NCBI RefSeq assembly: GCF_016107625.1
Contig: NZ_JABASV010000006.1
Span: forward strand, 1-64,000
Origin: Vreelandella alkaliphila
GTDB lineage: Bacteria; Pseudomonadota; Gammaproteobacteria; Pseudomonadales; Halomonadaceae
DNA: 64,000 nt
Reading direction: 5' to 3'
The translations under genes were made by a program, and so were the position numbers. The notes under the pieces are model-generated. The model saw nothing but the letters and a program-made list of their open reading frames with translations. It was not told the DNA's origin and did not search any database. Position 1 is the first letter of the stretch. Each line of letters starts with the position of its first letter. Shown piece after piece: positions 48,310-58,875 of this stretch.

Positions 48310-50704
48310 TCTGCCAGCACCACAGCCTGAGCAGAAAGCATTTCATCCAGCACAACATACCGGCCGTTTTTTTTCTGGCACCTCGGCCAATCACGAGAGT
48401 GCCATCAAGCATGTCACCGGGCGCGCGGCTTATATTGATGACCTAGCCCTTCCGGCCAATGCCCTCCACCTAGCCGCAGGCCTGTCATCTGTCGCCCACG
48501 GGCGCATTACCCGCATGGATCTGGAAGCGGTAAGGTCTGCTCCTGGCGTGGTCGATGTTATTAGCGTGGCAGATGTACCAGGCCATACCGATATTGGCCC
48601 CGTTTTCCCAGGGGATCCAATCATGGCCGACGGCGAAGTGCTCTACGCGGGCCAGGTGCTATTTGCCGTGGCGGCCGACAGCCACCGTGCGGCTCGCCAA
48701 GCAGTCGAAAAGGCAATTATCGAGATTGAAGAGCGTCCTGCGAGCCTCGACCCCGTTGCCGCCGCCAACGCAGGCGACCTGGTTCGCCCCACCCATCAAC
48801 AGATCAGTGGAGACTGGGAAAAAGCCTTTGCCGACGCCGCCATTGTCGTTGCCGGCAAACAGTTTGTCGGCGGCCAGGAACACTTCTACTTGGAAGGGCA
48901 GGCCTGCGTCGCCCATCCCAGCGAAGACGAAGGCGTCATGATTCATACCTCCAACCAGCATCCCAGCGAGACGCAGAAACTGGTTGCCGAGGTACTCGGT
49001 ATTCCCTTCCATGCCGTTACCGTCGAGACACGCCGCATGGGGGGCGGATTCGGAGGCAAGGAAACACAGGCTTCACCTTGGGCTTGCCTAGCCGCATTAA
49101 TCGCCCGGAGAACCGGGCGCAGTTGCCGCTTCCGCTTACCGCGAGTCGATGACATGCGCGTAACCGGAAAGCGCCACCCTTTTCATAACGACTACCGCCT
49201 TGGCGTCGATGCCCATGGCGTGATTCTGGGTGGCGATATCAATGTAATCGGCGACTGTGGCTATTCACCCGACCTTTCCGACGCCATTGTTGATCGCGCT
49301 ATGTTTCACTCGGATAACGCCTATTCGCTGGGTGACGTTCGCGTTACAGGATATCGAGCGCGCACCCATACGGCCTCTAACACCGCCTTCCGCGGCTTCG
49401 GCGGCCCCCAAGGTATGATGGTTATCGAAGCGGCAATGGAGGATATCGCTCGCCGCCTAGGCGAAGATCCGCTGACGATACGCAAGCGCAACTTTTATCG
49501 CGACGGGCGCAACACGACGCATTACGGCCAGACGGTGGATCAGACCGTTCTCCTGCACGAGCTAGTTGAGCAACTCGAAACCTCTAGCGACTACTGGCAG
49601 CGGCGCCGAGAAATCCGGGAGTTCAACGCCAAGAGCCCCGTCATTCGCAAAGGCTTAGCGTTGACCCCAGTAAAATTCGGCATTTCCTTCACCGCCCAGC
49701 ACCTCAACCAAGCGGGCGCGCTCCTTCACGTCTATACCGACGGCAGCGTAATGATCAACCACGGCGGCACCGAGATGGGTCAGGGGCTGCATACGAAGAT
49801 TTGCCAAGTGGTCGCGCGCGAGCTGGGCCTGGATCTTGATAGCGTGCGCATCACCGCTACACGTACTGACAAAGTGCCCAATACCTCTCCCACCGCCGCC
49901 TCCAGCGGCGCCGACCTCAATGGCCAGGCAGCTCGCGATGCCGCGCTCAAACTAAAAACACGGCTTTATGACTTTGCTGCCGAGCACTACCATCTCGATC
50001 GAGAAACCATCTACATCAAAGAGGGTTATCTAACAGCCGGCTTTGGCGAAAGTGAACGCCGCATCGCTTGGGGAGAGCTGGTTCAAGCCGCCTATCTATC
50101 GCGCATCTCGCTATCGGAAAAAGGCTTCTACGCCACACCATTGATCCATTATGACCGTGCCAGCGGCAATGGACGCCCCTTCTACTACTATGCCTTTGGT
50201 GCGGCGGTGGCCGAAGTTTCAATCGATACCTTGAGCGGCGAATACTTGGTAGATCGTGTCGACATCCTCCACGACGTGGGTGACTCCCTGAATCCGGCTA
50301 TCGATATCGGCCAAGTCGAAGGTGGTTTCATTCAGGGGATGGGCTGGTTAACCAGTGAAGAGCTGAAATGGAATGGCAAAGGCCAACTGATTTCGAATGG
50401 CCCCGCGACCTATAAGATCCCCACTTACGGCGATCTACCCGCCACTTTCAATACCTCCTTAATGGAAGGCCACCCCAACTCCATGGCCAGCATCTATCGT
50501 TCTAAGGCAGTGGGCGAACCCCCTTTTATGCTTGGTATGTCGGTATGGGCGGCCCTGCGTGACGGCTTGGCCAGCCTAAACGGATACACCCAGGCGATAC
50601 CTCTGGACACGCCAGCCACACCGGAGCGAGTCATGGCTGCCGCCGAAGCCGCACGCGCCAAACTTGACCCTGCCGCTGACAAACGACACAGCAATGGCCG
50701 TTAA
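48293..50704 (+). CDS. xdhB: Xanthine dehydrogenase large subunit (molybdopterin-binding)
   Basis: Catalytic subunit holding the molybdenum cofactor. GRAAYIDDLALP near the start, GGGFGGKETQASPWACLAA, FRGFGGPQGMMVIEAAMEDIA, and VNHGGTEMGQGLHTK (MINHGGTEMGQGL) with the downstream SPTAASSGADLNG are molybdopterin contacts; the catalytic Glu is expected in KAVGEPPFMLG near the end. 803 aa. A near-perfect ribosome site AGGAGGTGAT lies inside the end of xdhA. No xdhC, the usual cofactor-insertion partner, follows; guaD begins 36 nt after. Confidence 0.92.
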   Translation: MRTLTDLPAPQPEQKAFHPAQHTGRFFSGTSANHESAIKHVTGRAAYIDDLALPANALHLAAGLSSVAHGRITRMDLEAVRSAPGVVDVISVADVPGHTDIGPVFPGDPIMADGEVLYAGQVLFAVAADSHRAARQAVEKAIIEIEERPASLDPVAAANAGDLVRPTHQQISGDWEKAFADAAIVVAGKQFVGGQEHFYLEGQACVAHPSEDEGVMIHTSNQHPSETQKLVAEVLGIPFHAVTVETRRMGGGFGGKETQASPWACLAALIARRTGRSCRFRLPRVDDMRVTGKRHPFHNDYRLGVDAHGVILGGDINVIGDCGYSPDLSDAIVDRAMFHSDNAYSLGDVRVTGYRARTHTASNTAFRGFGGPQGMMVIEAAMEDIARRLGEDPLTIRKRNFYRDGRNTTHYGQTVDQTVLLHELVEQLETSSDYWQRRREIREFNAKSPVIRKGLALTPVKFGISFTAQHLNQAGALLHVYTDGSVMINHGGTEMGQGLHTKICQVVARELGLDLDSVRITATRTDKVPNTSPTAASSGADLNGQAARDAALKLKTRLYDFAAEHYHLDRETIYIKEGYLTAGFGESERRIAWGELVQAAYLSRISLSEKGFYATPLIHYDRASGNGRPFYYYAFGAAVAEVSIDTLSGEYLVDRVDILHDVGDSLNPAIDIGQVEGGFIQGMGWLTSEELKWNGKGQLISNGPATYKIPTYGDLPATFNTSLMEGHPNSMASIYRSKAVGEPPFMLGMSVWAALRDGLASLNGYTQAIPLDTPATPERVMAAAEAARAKLDPAADKRHSNGR

Positions 50705-50739
50705 GCCTTCCCCCTCTAACTATCTTCAGGAGCAACATT

Positions 50740-52089
50740 ATGAATGAAGAGCAAGGACAATGCCTGAAACAAGAGCAGGGGCAAGCCTGGTTAATACGTG
50801 CACGGGTCTTGAGTTTCGATGCCGACCCCGGCGATGGTGACACGCCCAGAGAGGGTAGCGTTGTCTACCACCAAGACGGCGCCCTGTGGTGGGCCGACGG
50901 CCGCATTCAGGGCGTCGGCGACTATCGCACCCTGGCCCCTCAGCTGCCCGCCGATATCAGCGTCATCGACCAGCGTGACAAGCTGGTCATGCCAGGCTTT
51001 ATTGACAGCCATGTTCACTACGTTCAGCTCGATATCATGGCCTCTTATGGCCGCCAACTACTGGACTGGTTGAATGACTATACCTTTCCCGAAGAGTGCC
51101 GCTTCGCCCAGCGGGCGCATGCCGACAACATGGCCGACGCTTTTCTCAAAGAGTTGATGCGAGTCGGGACCACCACCGCCCAAGTGTTCTGCTCAAGCCA
51201 TCCCAATTCGGTAGATGCCTTCTTCAGCGCCGCCCAACGCCGCGGCCTGTGTATGCTCGCTGGCAAGGTGCTGATGGATCGCCACGCCCCCGAAGCACTT
51301 ACCGACAAGACCCTCGGCGGCATTCGTGATACCGAGCGCTTGATCAGCGACTGGCATGGCACCGACCGCCTTGGCTACAGTGTTACGCCGCGCTTTGCTC
51401 CCACTTCCACGCGCACCCAGCTTGATGCCGCTGGCGGCCTGCTGCGCAACGATGAAAGCCTATGGCTGCAAACTCACTTATCGGAAAACCTCGGCGAACT
51501 GGACTGGGTAGCCGAGCTGTTTCCAGAAAGCCGTGACTACCTTGAGGTTTACGAGCAGTCCGGCCTGGTTGGGCCACGCAGCACCTTTGCCCATGGCATT
51601 CATCTGGACAATGGCATGCGCAAGCGGCTGGCTGAACGCAGTGCCAATATCGCTTTTTGCCCCAGCTCTAACCTCTTCCTTGGTAGCGGCTTGTTCGACC
51701 GCCACGCCGCCCATGAAAGCGGGTTAAATCTCACCCTGGCCAGCGATATTGGTGCTGGCACCGATCTTTCCGGATTAGCGACTCTCAAGGCGGGCTATCA
51801 AGTAGGGCAACTGCTCGGCCAGCCACTGACGGCCTGGTCAGGCTTCCATGCCCTGACCAGAGGCAATGCAGTATCCCTATCGCTAGATGACCGTATCGGC
51901 CGTTTCGCACCCGGCATGGATGCCGATTTTGTAGTCATCGACCTGTCCGCCTCACCGCTGATGGCACGACGTATGGCACGATGCGAAAGTTTGGCAGAGG
52001 AGTTATTCACTCTAATGATGCTAGGCGACGACCGCGCTATCTTCGAAACCTGGGCTGGAGGACGCCTACAGCACCGGCGTCAAAATTAA
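50740..52089 (+). CDS. guaD: Guanine deaminase
   Basis: Amidohydrolase converting guanine to xanthine, the substrate of the adjacent XdhAB. Metal-binding HVHY in MPGFIDSHVHYVQLD, WLNDYTFPEECRF, later QTHLSENLGELDW with a second metal His, FAHGIHLDN, and SDIGAGTDLSGL with the catalytic Asp. 449 aa, family length. Last gene of the cassette; a GC-rich inverted repeat at 52106-52135 follows without a clear T run, and no gene lies between it and dapB. Confidence 0.92.
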   Translation: MNEEQGQCLKQEQGQAWLIRARVLSFDADPGDGDTPREGSVVYHQDGALWWADGRIQGVGDYRTLAPQLPADISVIDQRDKLVMPGFIDSHVHYVQLDIMASYGRQLLDWLNDYTFPEECRFAQRAHADNMADAFLKELMRVGTTTAQVFCSSHPNSVDAFFSAAQRRGLCMLAGKVLMDRHAPEALTDKTLGGIRDTERLISDWHGTDRLGYSVTPRFAPTSTRTQLDAAGGLLRNDESLWLQTHLSENLGELDWVAELFPESRDYLEVYEQSGLVGPRSTFAHGIHLDNGMRKRLAERSANIAFCPSSNLFLGSGLFDRHAAHESGLNLTLASDIGAGTDLSGLATLKAGYQVGQLLGQPLTAWSGFHALTRGNAVSLSLDDRIGRFAPGMDADFVVIDLSASPLMARRMARCESLAEELFTLMMLGDDRAIFETWAGGRLQHRRQN

Positions 52090-52225
52090 GCAGAAAATCA
52101 ATCAGGAGGGGGGCCAAAAAGCAGCAAGCCCCCTCACCCTGCTAGCGGGTTCGGAGGCCATCCAAACAGTTATGTTCAGCAGCCAACAGAGTGCATATCG
52201 AAACGCGCCCTGTTGTACTAAAACA

Positions 52226-53140
<915 letters not shown>

Positions 53141-53171
53141 TTAAGGCAGCGCGCACGCTGCTTCGAACGAG

Positions 53172-53453
53172 TTAGTTCTCCCAAACAATTTCCAGCGGCT
53201 CGTCTTTTGCCATGCGCATGAGATGACTTTCCACCACCCCTTCCAACTGATCCAGATGCTCTTCTTCCAAGGTTTCAAGGGACACAATCAAGCGATCCGC
53301 CTCGGCATGCATCAGGCAGGTGCCATTGGCAAATGTGATTTTGGCTTCCTGCTCATTATGCTCAATCTCAAGCTTATGTGCCCAGTGCTTGCACAAGCGG
53401 TTTATCAAGCGCTCACCAGAAGGCGTTACGATTTCGGCACGGGATAAAGGCAT
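53172..53453 (-). CDS. DUF2218 domain protein
   Basis: 93-residue cytosolic protein of unknown function. SRAEIVTPSGERLINRLCKHWAHK at the start and a His-containing middle (CLMHAEADRLIVSLETLEEEHLDQLEGVVESHLMRMA) are the DUF2218 pattern. GGAGAA precedes the ATG. Isolated between dapB and a transporter gene, no operon partner evident. Confidence 0.75.
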   Translation of the reverse strand: MPLSRAEIVTPSGERLINRLCKHWAHKLEIEHNEQEAKITFANGTCLMHAEADRLIVSLETLEEEHLDQLEGVVESHLMRMAKDEPLEIVWEN

Positions 53454-53570
53454 CGTATTTTCTCCACAAAGATAGTGAGTTAGATCTTACTAGCGTAATC
53501 CTCACAGTAGAAATCGCAAAGTAAGAAATGAGAATCCCTTGCAACAGCATGTTTCTGTTCAGGGAAACGC

Positions 53571-54473
53571 TTATCGTCGAAGAAGCCGTTTAATCCGGCG
53601 GCCTTCCAGTGTGGCCAGCCCGACCCCGCTAAGTAGCAACGGCAGTGCCAGCAAAAAGCCGCTAGAAACCGGCAGGCCAAACAGCAGCCAATCTGCTAAC
53701 ACAGGCCACACCAACGCAATGTATTCAAAAGGCGCTAGGCGTGACGCTTCGGCGTAACGCAGCGCCAGCGTCATCGCAATATGGGCCGTGCCGCCAAACA
53801 AGCCAGAAAGCACTAACAACCACACCACATCACCGTTTAGTGGTGCCCAGCCCAAGGGCAGCGTTGCCAACCCCGCTAGCGCAGAGACCAGAATAAAGTA
53901 AAAGGCAATGGAACCGGCTGTTTCGGTACGTGAAATGCGCCGTACAGTTAGCAGCGCTCCAGCAGTTAACAGCGCGCTCAGCGCCCCTAGCGCATAGCCA
54001 GCCAGTTGCCCTTGCTCGCGACTGGCCTCAAGCCCTGGCAGCACCAGCACCGCCACCCCAGCCAACGCCAACGCAATAGCGCCCGCCCGATAAAGCGAGA
54101 AACGCTCCCCCAGCAGCAAGACACCACCCAACGCCATAAACACGGGCGTCAGCTGGGCTAACAACGTAGTTTCCGCGACAGGTAACAAGGCCACCGCCGC
54201 GAACGACGCGAACATTGCCGCCGCCCCAAGCCCCGAGCGCAACGCATGCCCCAGTGGACGACGCGTCGCCAATCCCTGAGGAAACTCGCGACGAAGCATC
54301 AAAAAAACAACAATCGGCAACAGCGCAAATAACGAGCGGAAAAACACCGACTGCCCTACCGGCACCTCGTCACTCACCGCTTTAATACACACCAACATAC
54401 CGGTAAACAGCACGCCGGAAAGCACCCGCAGCCCAATGCCCAACCCAGAGCGAGACTCTTCATCCGCTAGCAT
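53571..54473 (-). CDS. EamA/DMT family inner-membrane transporter
   Basis: Ten-segment drug/metabolite transporter made of two EamA repeats: the first ends near ALALAGVAVLVLPGLE, the second from about residue 155 to the end, each rich in G/A/L helices with PVFMALGGVLLLGERFS and AIWPVLADWLLFGLP-like (ALVWPVLADWLLFG) boundary loops. 300 aa. GAGGG precedes the ATG. Substrate unknown. Its tail is basic (GRRIKRLLRR). Confidence 0.83.
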   Translation of the reverse strand: MLADEESRSGLGIGLRVLSGVLFTGMLVCIKAVSDEVPVGQSVFFRSLFALLPIVVFLMLRREFPQGLATRRPLGHALRSGLGAAAMFASFAAVALLPVAETTLLAQLTPVFMALGGVLLLGERFSLYRAGAIALALAGVAVLVLPGLEASREQGQLAGYALGALSALLTAGALLTVRRISRTETAGSIAFYFILVSALAGLATLPLGWAPLNGDVVWLLVLSGLFGGTAHIAMTLALRYAEASRLAPFEYIALVWPVLADWLLFGLPVSSGFLLALPLLLSGVGLATLEGRRIKRLLRR

Positions 54474-54611
54474 TTGCCCTCGTCCTTATGTGCAAATAAG
54501 TTATGTGCAAATAACCCACGCTTTAAAAGGGTATCGGTTAGCGATTAAACGATAAGCCCATCAGACCCGCTATTTTACACTATGCAACACAATGAGTTAG
54601 CGATAAGTAAT

Positions 54612-54648
54612 CAACAAAAACGCCCCGACACTTGAAAGTATCGGGGCG
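54612..54648 (-). terminator. Intrinsic terminator after dnaJ
   Basis: On the minus strand CGCCCCGATACTT pairs with AAGTGTCGGGGCG (one G-T pair) and a TTTTTG run follows, about 25 nt past the dnaJ stop. Confidence 0.9.
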
Positions 54649-54674
54649 CTGATGTGCTGTGAAGTGAATCGCCG

Positions 54675-55829
54675 TTACGGCTTCATCTCTTCAAAAAACT
54701 TCTTCACGCTGTCGAAGAAACCTGTTTTCTTCGGCGAGTGGCTGTGGCTATTGCTGCCGTCAAAGCTCTCTTGCAACTGACGAAGCAGGTCTTTCTGCTC
54801 GTCATTGAGATTGACCGGCGTCTCCAGCACCACTTTGCAAAGCAAGTCGCCAGGGGCGCCGCCACGTACCGGCTTCACACCTTTACCGCGCAGCCTGAAG
54901 AGTTTACCGGTTTGAGTTTCCGGTGGAATCTTCAGCTTCACACGGCCATCCAGCGTGGGTACTTCTAGCTCCCCACCTAATGCAGCGTCAACAAAGTTGA
55001 TCGGCACGTCACACTGCAGGTGTTTGCCATCACGCTGGAAGATGTGGTGTGGCTTGATCGACACCTGAACATACAGGTCACCAGGCGGGCCACCGTTAAT
55101 ACCACTTTCACCTTCGCCATTCAGACGAATGCGATCACCCGTATCCACTCCCGGCGGAATCTTCACCGATAGCGTGCGCGTTTCCCGCACGCGGCCTTCA
55201 CCGTTACATTTGTGGCACGGCACTTTGATGTGCTGGCCACTACCGTGACAGGTTGGGCAGGTTTGCTGAACCGCGAAGAAGCCTTGCTGCATACGCACTT
55301 GGCCGTGGCCATGGCACGTGGGGCAGGTTTCTTTGCTAGAACCAGGCTCAGCACCTTCACCATCGCAGCGGTCACATTCGATATGGCGTGGCACGCGGAT
55401 ATCAACGGTTGTGCCGGAAACTGCGTTCTCCAGATCCAGCTCTAAGTTGTAGCGTAGATCACTGCCACGCGCGGGGGCGTTAGGGCCACGACGACGGCCA
55501 CCACCGCCACCAAAGATATCGCCAAACACATCGCCGAAGATGTCGCTGAAGTCGCCAGCGCCACCACCACCGAACCCGCCACCGCCAAAGCCGCCGCCCT
55601 GGCCGTCAACACCGGCGTGACCAAATTGGTCATACGCCGCGCGCTTCTCGCCATCGCTTAAGACTTCGTACGCTTCTGACACCTCACGGAATTTTTCCGC
55701 TGCAGTGTTATCGTCCGGGTTTCGATCAGGGTGAAATTTTTGCGCCAAGCGGCGGTAGGCCTTTTTGATCTCTTTCTGATCAGCCCCTTTTTCGACACCC
55801 AGGACTTCGTAATAATCGCGTTTGGACAT
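54675..55829 (-). CDS. dnaJ: Chaperone protein DnaJ
   Basis: Hsp40 co-chaperone that stimulates DnaK ATPase and delivers clients. J domain (residues 1-70) with the HPD motif in [10 protein letters not shown], a Gly/Phe-rich linker (about 75-115), a zinc domain with four CxxCxGxG repeats ([32 protein letters not shown]), and the C-terminal client-binding domains. 384 aa. Follows dnaK by about 110 nt and ends at a terminator. Confidence 0.97.
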   Translation of the reverse strand: MSKRDYYEVLGVEKGADQKEIKKAYRRLAQKFHPDRNPDDNTAAEKFREVSEAYEVLSDGEKRAAYDQFGHAGVDGQGGGFGGGGFGGGGAGDFSDIFGDVFGDIFGGGGGRRRGPNAPARGSDLRYNLELDLENAVSGTTVDIRVPRHIECDRCDGEGAEPGSSKETCPTCHGHGQVRMQQGFFAVQQTCPTCHGSGQHIKVPCHKCNGEGRVRETRTLSVKIPPGVDTGDRIRLNGEGESGINGGPPGDLYVQVSIKPHHIFQRDGKHLQCDVPINFVDAALGGELEVPTLDGRVKLKIPPETQTGKLFRLRGKGVKPVRGGAPGDLLCKVVLETPVNLNDEQKDLLRQLQESFDGSNSHSHSPKKTGFFDSVKKFFEEMKP

Positions 55830-55939
55830 GGGTCCTACGCCTCCTGGTTAGCTACGCACTTAATTAGGCGTCTACTTCGGAAACAGCAACGCGGGAGTTG
55901 TCTCCCGCGCCACCGCATTCCTTAGCAGATAGAGGTGAT

Positions 55940-57874
55940 TTACTGTTTCTTTTTGTCGTCGTTGACTTCTTCGTACTCAGCGTCAACCACGTCATCCTCT
56001 GGCTTGGTGCTGGCATTTTCAGCACTTTCACCGTCCGCCTGCTGAGCAGCTTCTGCCTGCTCGGCGTACATTTTCTGCGCCAATTGGCCAGACACTTCGG
56101 TCAGCGCGTCCAGCTTCTGCTGGATGTTGTCCTGATCGTCAGTCTTCACTGCTTCTTCCAGCTCGCTGATCGCGGTCTCGATGGCTTGTTTCTCGTCATC
56201 GGTCGCTTTATCGCCGGCTTCCTGCACAGTTTTGCGAGTGGCGTGAATCATGCCATCTGCTTGGTTACGCAGCTGCACTAGCGCTTCGAACTTTTTGTCT
56301 TCGTCCGCGTGAGCTTCCGCATCGCGTACCATTTGCTCGATCTCTTCATCCGTGAGACCGCTGGACGCTTTAATGACGATAGACTGCTCTTTATTGGTCG
56401 CCTTATCTTTGGCCGACACGTTTAGAATGCCGTTGGCATCCAGGTCGAAGGCCACTTCAATCTGCGGCACACCACGCGGCGCTGGCGGAATGTCGGCAAG
56501 ATCAAAACGACCCAGCGACTTATTCTGCGAGACTTGCTTACGCTCACCCTGAACGACGTGAATCGTCACTGCCGTTTGGTTGTCATCCGCCGTGGAGAAG
56601 GTTTGCGTCTTCTTCGTGGGGATGGTGGTGTTTTTGTCGATCAGCGGCGTCATTACGCCACCCAGGGTTTCAATACCCAGGGTCAACGGCGTCACGTCCA
56701 GCAGCAGTACATCTTTTACGTCGCCGCCAAGAACACCGCCCTGAATCGCCGCACCAACAGCAACCGCTTCATCTGGGTTGACGTCTTTACGCGCTTCTTT
56801 ACCGAAGAAATCAGCGGCTTTCTTCTGCACCATCGGCATACGCGTCTGGCCACCGACCAGAATCACTTCGTCGATTTCAGATGCAGACAAACCAGCATCT
56901 TTCAGCGCCATTTTGCACGGGTCGAGCGAGCGCTGTACCAGATCTTCAACCAGCGACTCCAGCTTGGCACGCGTCACCTTCACGTTAAGGTGTTTCGGGC
57001 CAGTGTTGTCAGCGGTGATGTACGGCAGGTTAACGTCTGTCTGCTGGGCACTGGAAAGCTCAATTTTAGCCTTCTCAGCCGCTTCTTTCAGACGCTGCAT
57101 AGCGAGGTTGTCGCCAGACAGATCCATACCGCTGTCCGCTTTGAACTGGTCAACTAAGTAGTTGATCAGCGCCAAGTCGAAGTCTTCGCCGCCCAGGAAG
57201 GTGTCACCATTGGTGGCCAACACTTCAAACTGGGTTTCGCCGTCAACGTCGGCCACTTCGATAATAGAGATATCGAAAGTACCGCCACCCAGGTCATATA
57301 CCGCGATGGTTTTATCACCACGGGATTTGTCCATACCGTAGGCCAATGCAGCAGCGGTCGGCTCGTTAATGATGCGTTTAACATCAAGACCGGCGATACG
57401 GCCCGCATCTTTCGTGGCCTGGCGCTGGCTGTCGTTAAAGTACGCCGGTACGGTAATGACCGCTTCAGTTACCGCTTCACCGAGGTAGTCTTCGGCAGTT
57501 TTCTTCATTTTCTTCAGCACTTCCGCACTTACCTGCGGCGGCGCCATTTTTTTGCCTTTTACTTCAACCCAGGCATCACCGTTATCGGCTTCGGCGATTT
57601 TGTAAGGCACCATTTTGATGTCTTTTTGTACGACATCATCTTTGAAGCGACGGCCAATCAGGCGCTTAATCGCGTAAAGGGTGTTCTCAGGGTTGGTGAC
57701 GGCCTGACGTTTTGCCGCCTGGCCTACCAGCGTCTCACCATCGTCGGTGTAAGCAATAATGGAAGGCGTAGTGCGGCCGCCTTCGGCATTTTCAATGACT
57801 TTAGCGCTGTCACCATCGAGCACTGCCACACAAGAGTTGGTGGTGCCCAGATCGATACCAATAATGCGTCCCAT
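55940..57874 (-). CDS. dnaK: Chaperone protein DnaK (Hsp70)
   Basis: ATP-driven chaperone; with DnaJ and GrpE it also tunes sigma-32. Nucleotide domain starts [16 protein letters not shown], contains [30 protein letters not shown] ([13 protein letters not shown]) and [11 protein letters not shown]; the substrate domain includes [14 protein letters not shown]; the tail ends with an acidic [14 protein letters not shown] run before a KKKQ end. 644 aa. GAGG lies before the ATG. Between grpE and dnaJ. Confidence 0.98.
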   Translation of the reverse strand: MGRIIGIDLGTTNSCVAVLDGDSAKVIENAEGGRTTPSIIAYTDDGETLVGQAAKRQAVTNPENTLYAIKRLIGRRFKDDVVQKDIKMVPYKIAEADNGDAWVEVKGKKMAPPQVSAEVLKKMKKTAEDYLGEAVTEAVITVPAYFNDSQRQATKDAGRIAGLDVKRIINEPTAAALAYGMDKSRGDKTIAVYDLGGGTFDISIIEVADVDGETQFEVLATNGDTFLGGEDFDLALINYLVDQFKADSGMDLSGDNLAMQRLKEAAEKAKIELSSAQQTDVNLPYITADNTGPKHLNVKVTRAKLESLVEDLVQRSLDPCKMALKDAGLSASEIDEVILVGGQTRMPMVQKKAADFFGKEARKDVNPDEAVAVGAAIQGGVLGGDVKDVLLLDVTPLTLGIETLGGVMTPLIDKNTTIPTKKTQTFSTADDNQTAVTIHVVQGERKQVSQNKSLGRFDLADIPPAPRGVPQIEVAFDLDANGILNVSAKDKATNKEQSIVIKASSGLTDEEIEQMVRDAEAHADEDKKFEALVQLRNQADGMIHATRKTVQEAGDKATDDEKQAIETAISELEEAVKTDDQDNIQQKLDALTEVSGQLAQKMYAEQAEAAQQADGESAENASTKPEDDVVDAEYEEVNDDKKKQ

Positions 57875-58044
57875 AGCAAAAACCTCGAATTCGGTTGTTA
57901 CAAAACTGATGTTTGAAAGCTGATGTCAAAAAATCTGCTTTTTGAAATTTAAAGCGTTTGCGGGTTTTCCCGCGGGTTGCCCTTTATTTGGGGGCCGCTT
58001 GCAGCATTTCAAGGGGCTTTTTTTTGCTTTGCGTCAGCCAATGC

Positions 58045-58674
58045 TTAATTGGCTTTTTGGCTAACTACCACCATCGCGGGGCGAACTAGGCGGCCGTTAA
58101 GCAAATAACCCTTCTGCATCACGTCCATGACGGTATTGGGTTCAAGCTCGGGATTCGGCACCATCGCCATCGCTTCGTGAACCTGCGGGTCGAAGGGCTC
58201 ACCCTGGGGTTCAACGCTTTCCACGCCAAATTTATTCAATACGCCTAACTGCATTTTGAGGGTCATGGAAACGCCCTCACGATGAACGTCAGAGGCTCCG
58301 TCTTCCATGCTCTCTAGGGCTTTTTCCAGACTATCAACAACGGGCAATAGCTCCTTAACAAATTTTTCTAAAGCAAACTTGCGCGCTTTTTCAGCTTCTT
58401 GCTCAGCTCGGCGACGCACGTTTTGAGCTTCAGCAGCGGCACGTAGCGCTTGGTCTTTAGCTTCCGCCAAGCTCTGCTCAAGCTCTTCCACCTGAGCGGC
58501 TAGCATATCGGCTTCTGGGTTTCCCACGCCGCCCTCTAACGCAGCGTCTTCCTCGATCAAGCCTTCCAGCTCACCCTCGACCAGGCGCTCTTCAGCCGCT
58601 TGCTCGGTGACTTCCGCTTCTTGCTCTTGGCGGGCCAACTCATCTTCTAATGGGGTTTGCGGTTCTTTTGCCAT
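58045..58674 (-). CDS. grpE: Nucleotide exchange factor GrpE
   Basis: Releases ADP from DnaK. An acidic disordered N-terminus (about residues 1-55), a long helix ([33 protein letters not shown]), and the beta domain with [16 protein letters not shown] and [17 protein letters not shown]. 209 aa from the ATG at 58674, with AGGAG 7 nt upstream. First gene of the heat-shock unit; a sigma-32 promoter lies about 80 nt upstream. Confidence 0.96.
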   Translation of the reverse strand: MAKEPQTPLEDELARQEQEAEVTEQAAEERLVEGELEGLIEEDAALEGGVGNPEADMLAAQVEELEQSLAEAKDQALRAAAEAQNVRRRAEQEAEKARKFALEKFVKELLPVVDSLEKALESMEDGASDVHREGVSMTLKMQLGVLNKFGVESVEPQGEPFDPQVHEAMAMVPNPELEPNTVMDVMQKGYLLNGRLVRPAMVVVSQKAN

Positions 58675-58755
58675 GCCTAGCTCCTGAAAAGTATGCAGCG
58701 GTGGCATTAACGGCCACCTCGGTTAAGTAACGAGTATTAACCACGTATGGACGCT

Positions 58756-58783
58756 ATATGGGGGCCATAAAAGCCATCTCAAG
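58756..58783 (-). promoter_or_regulatory. Sigma-32 heat-shock promoter of grpE
   Basis: On the minus strand CTTGAG (783-778) and CCCCATAT (763-756) are separated by 14 bp, matching the sigma-32 pattern CTTGAA-N(11-15)-CCCCATNT with one mismatch. Confidence 0.8.
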
Positions 58784-58810
58784 AGGGGCATTGAAGTGAG
58801 TTATAGACTA

Positions 58811-58826
58811 CTGTATAAAACAACAA
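58811..58826 (+). promoter_or_regulatory. LexA-like SOS box before recN
   Basis: CTGT-N8-ACAA with an A/T-rich centre differs from the LexA consensus CTGT-N8-ACAG by one base. It lies 50 bp before the recN start; recN is a classic SOS gene. Confidence 0.6.
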
Positions 58827-58875
58827 TTATTGGATAAGTATCCAGCTTCTGTGCCGCACCGCCTCAGGAGGCCTT

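Noticed and set aside
46825..50704. Carbon monoxide dehydrogenase or another molybdenum hydroxylase instead of XdhAB
   Set aside because: The fused Fe-S/FAD small subunit plus one large subunit, and the adjacent guanine deaminase and purine permease, fit xanthine dehydrogenase better.
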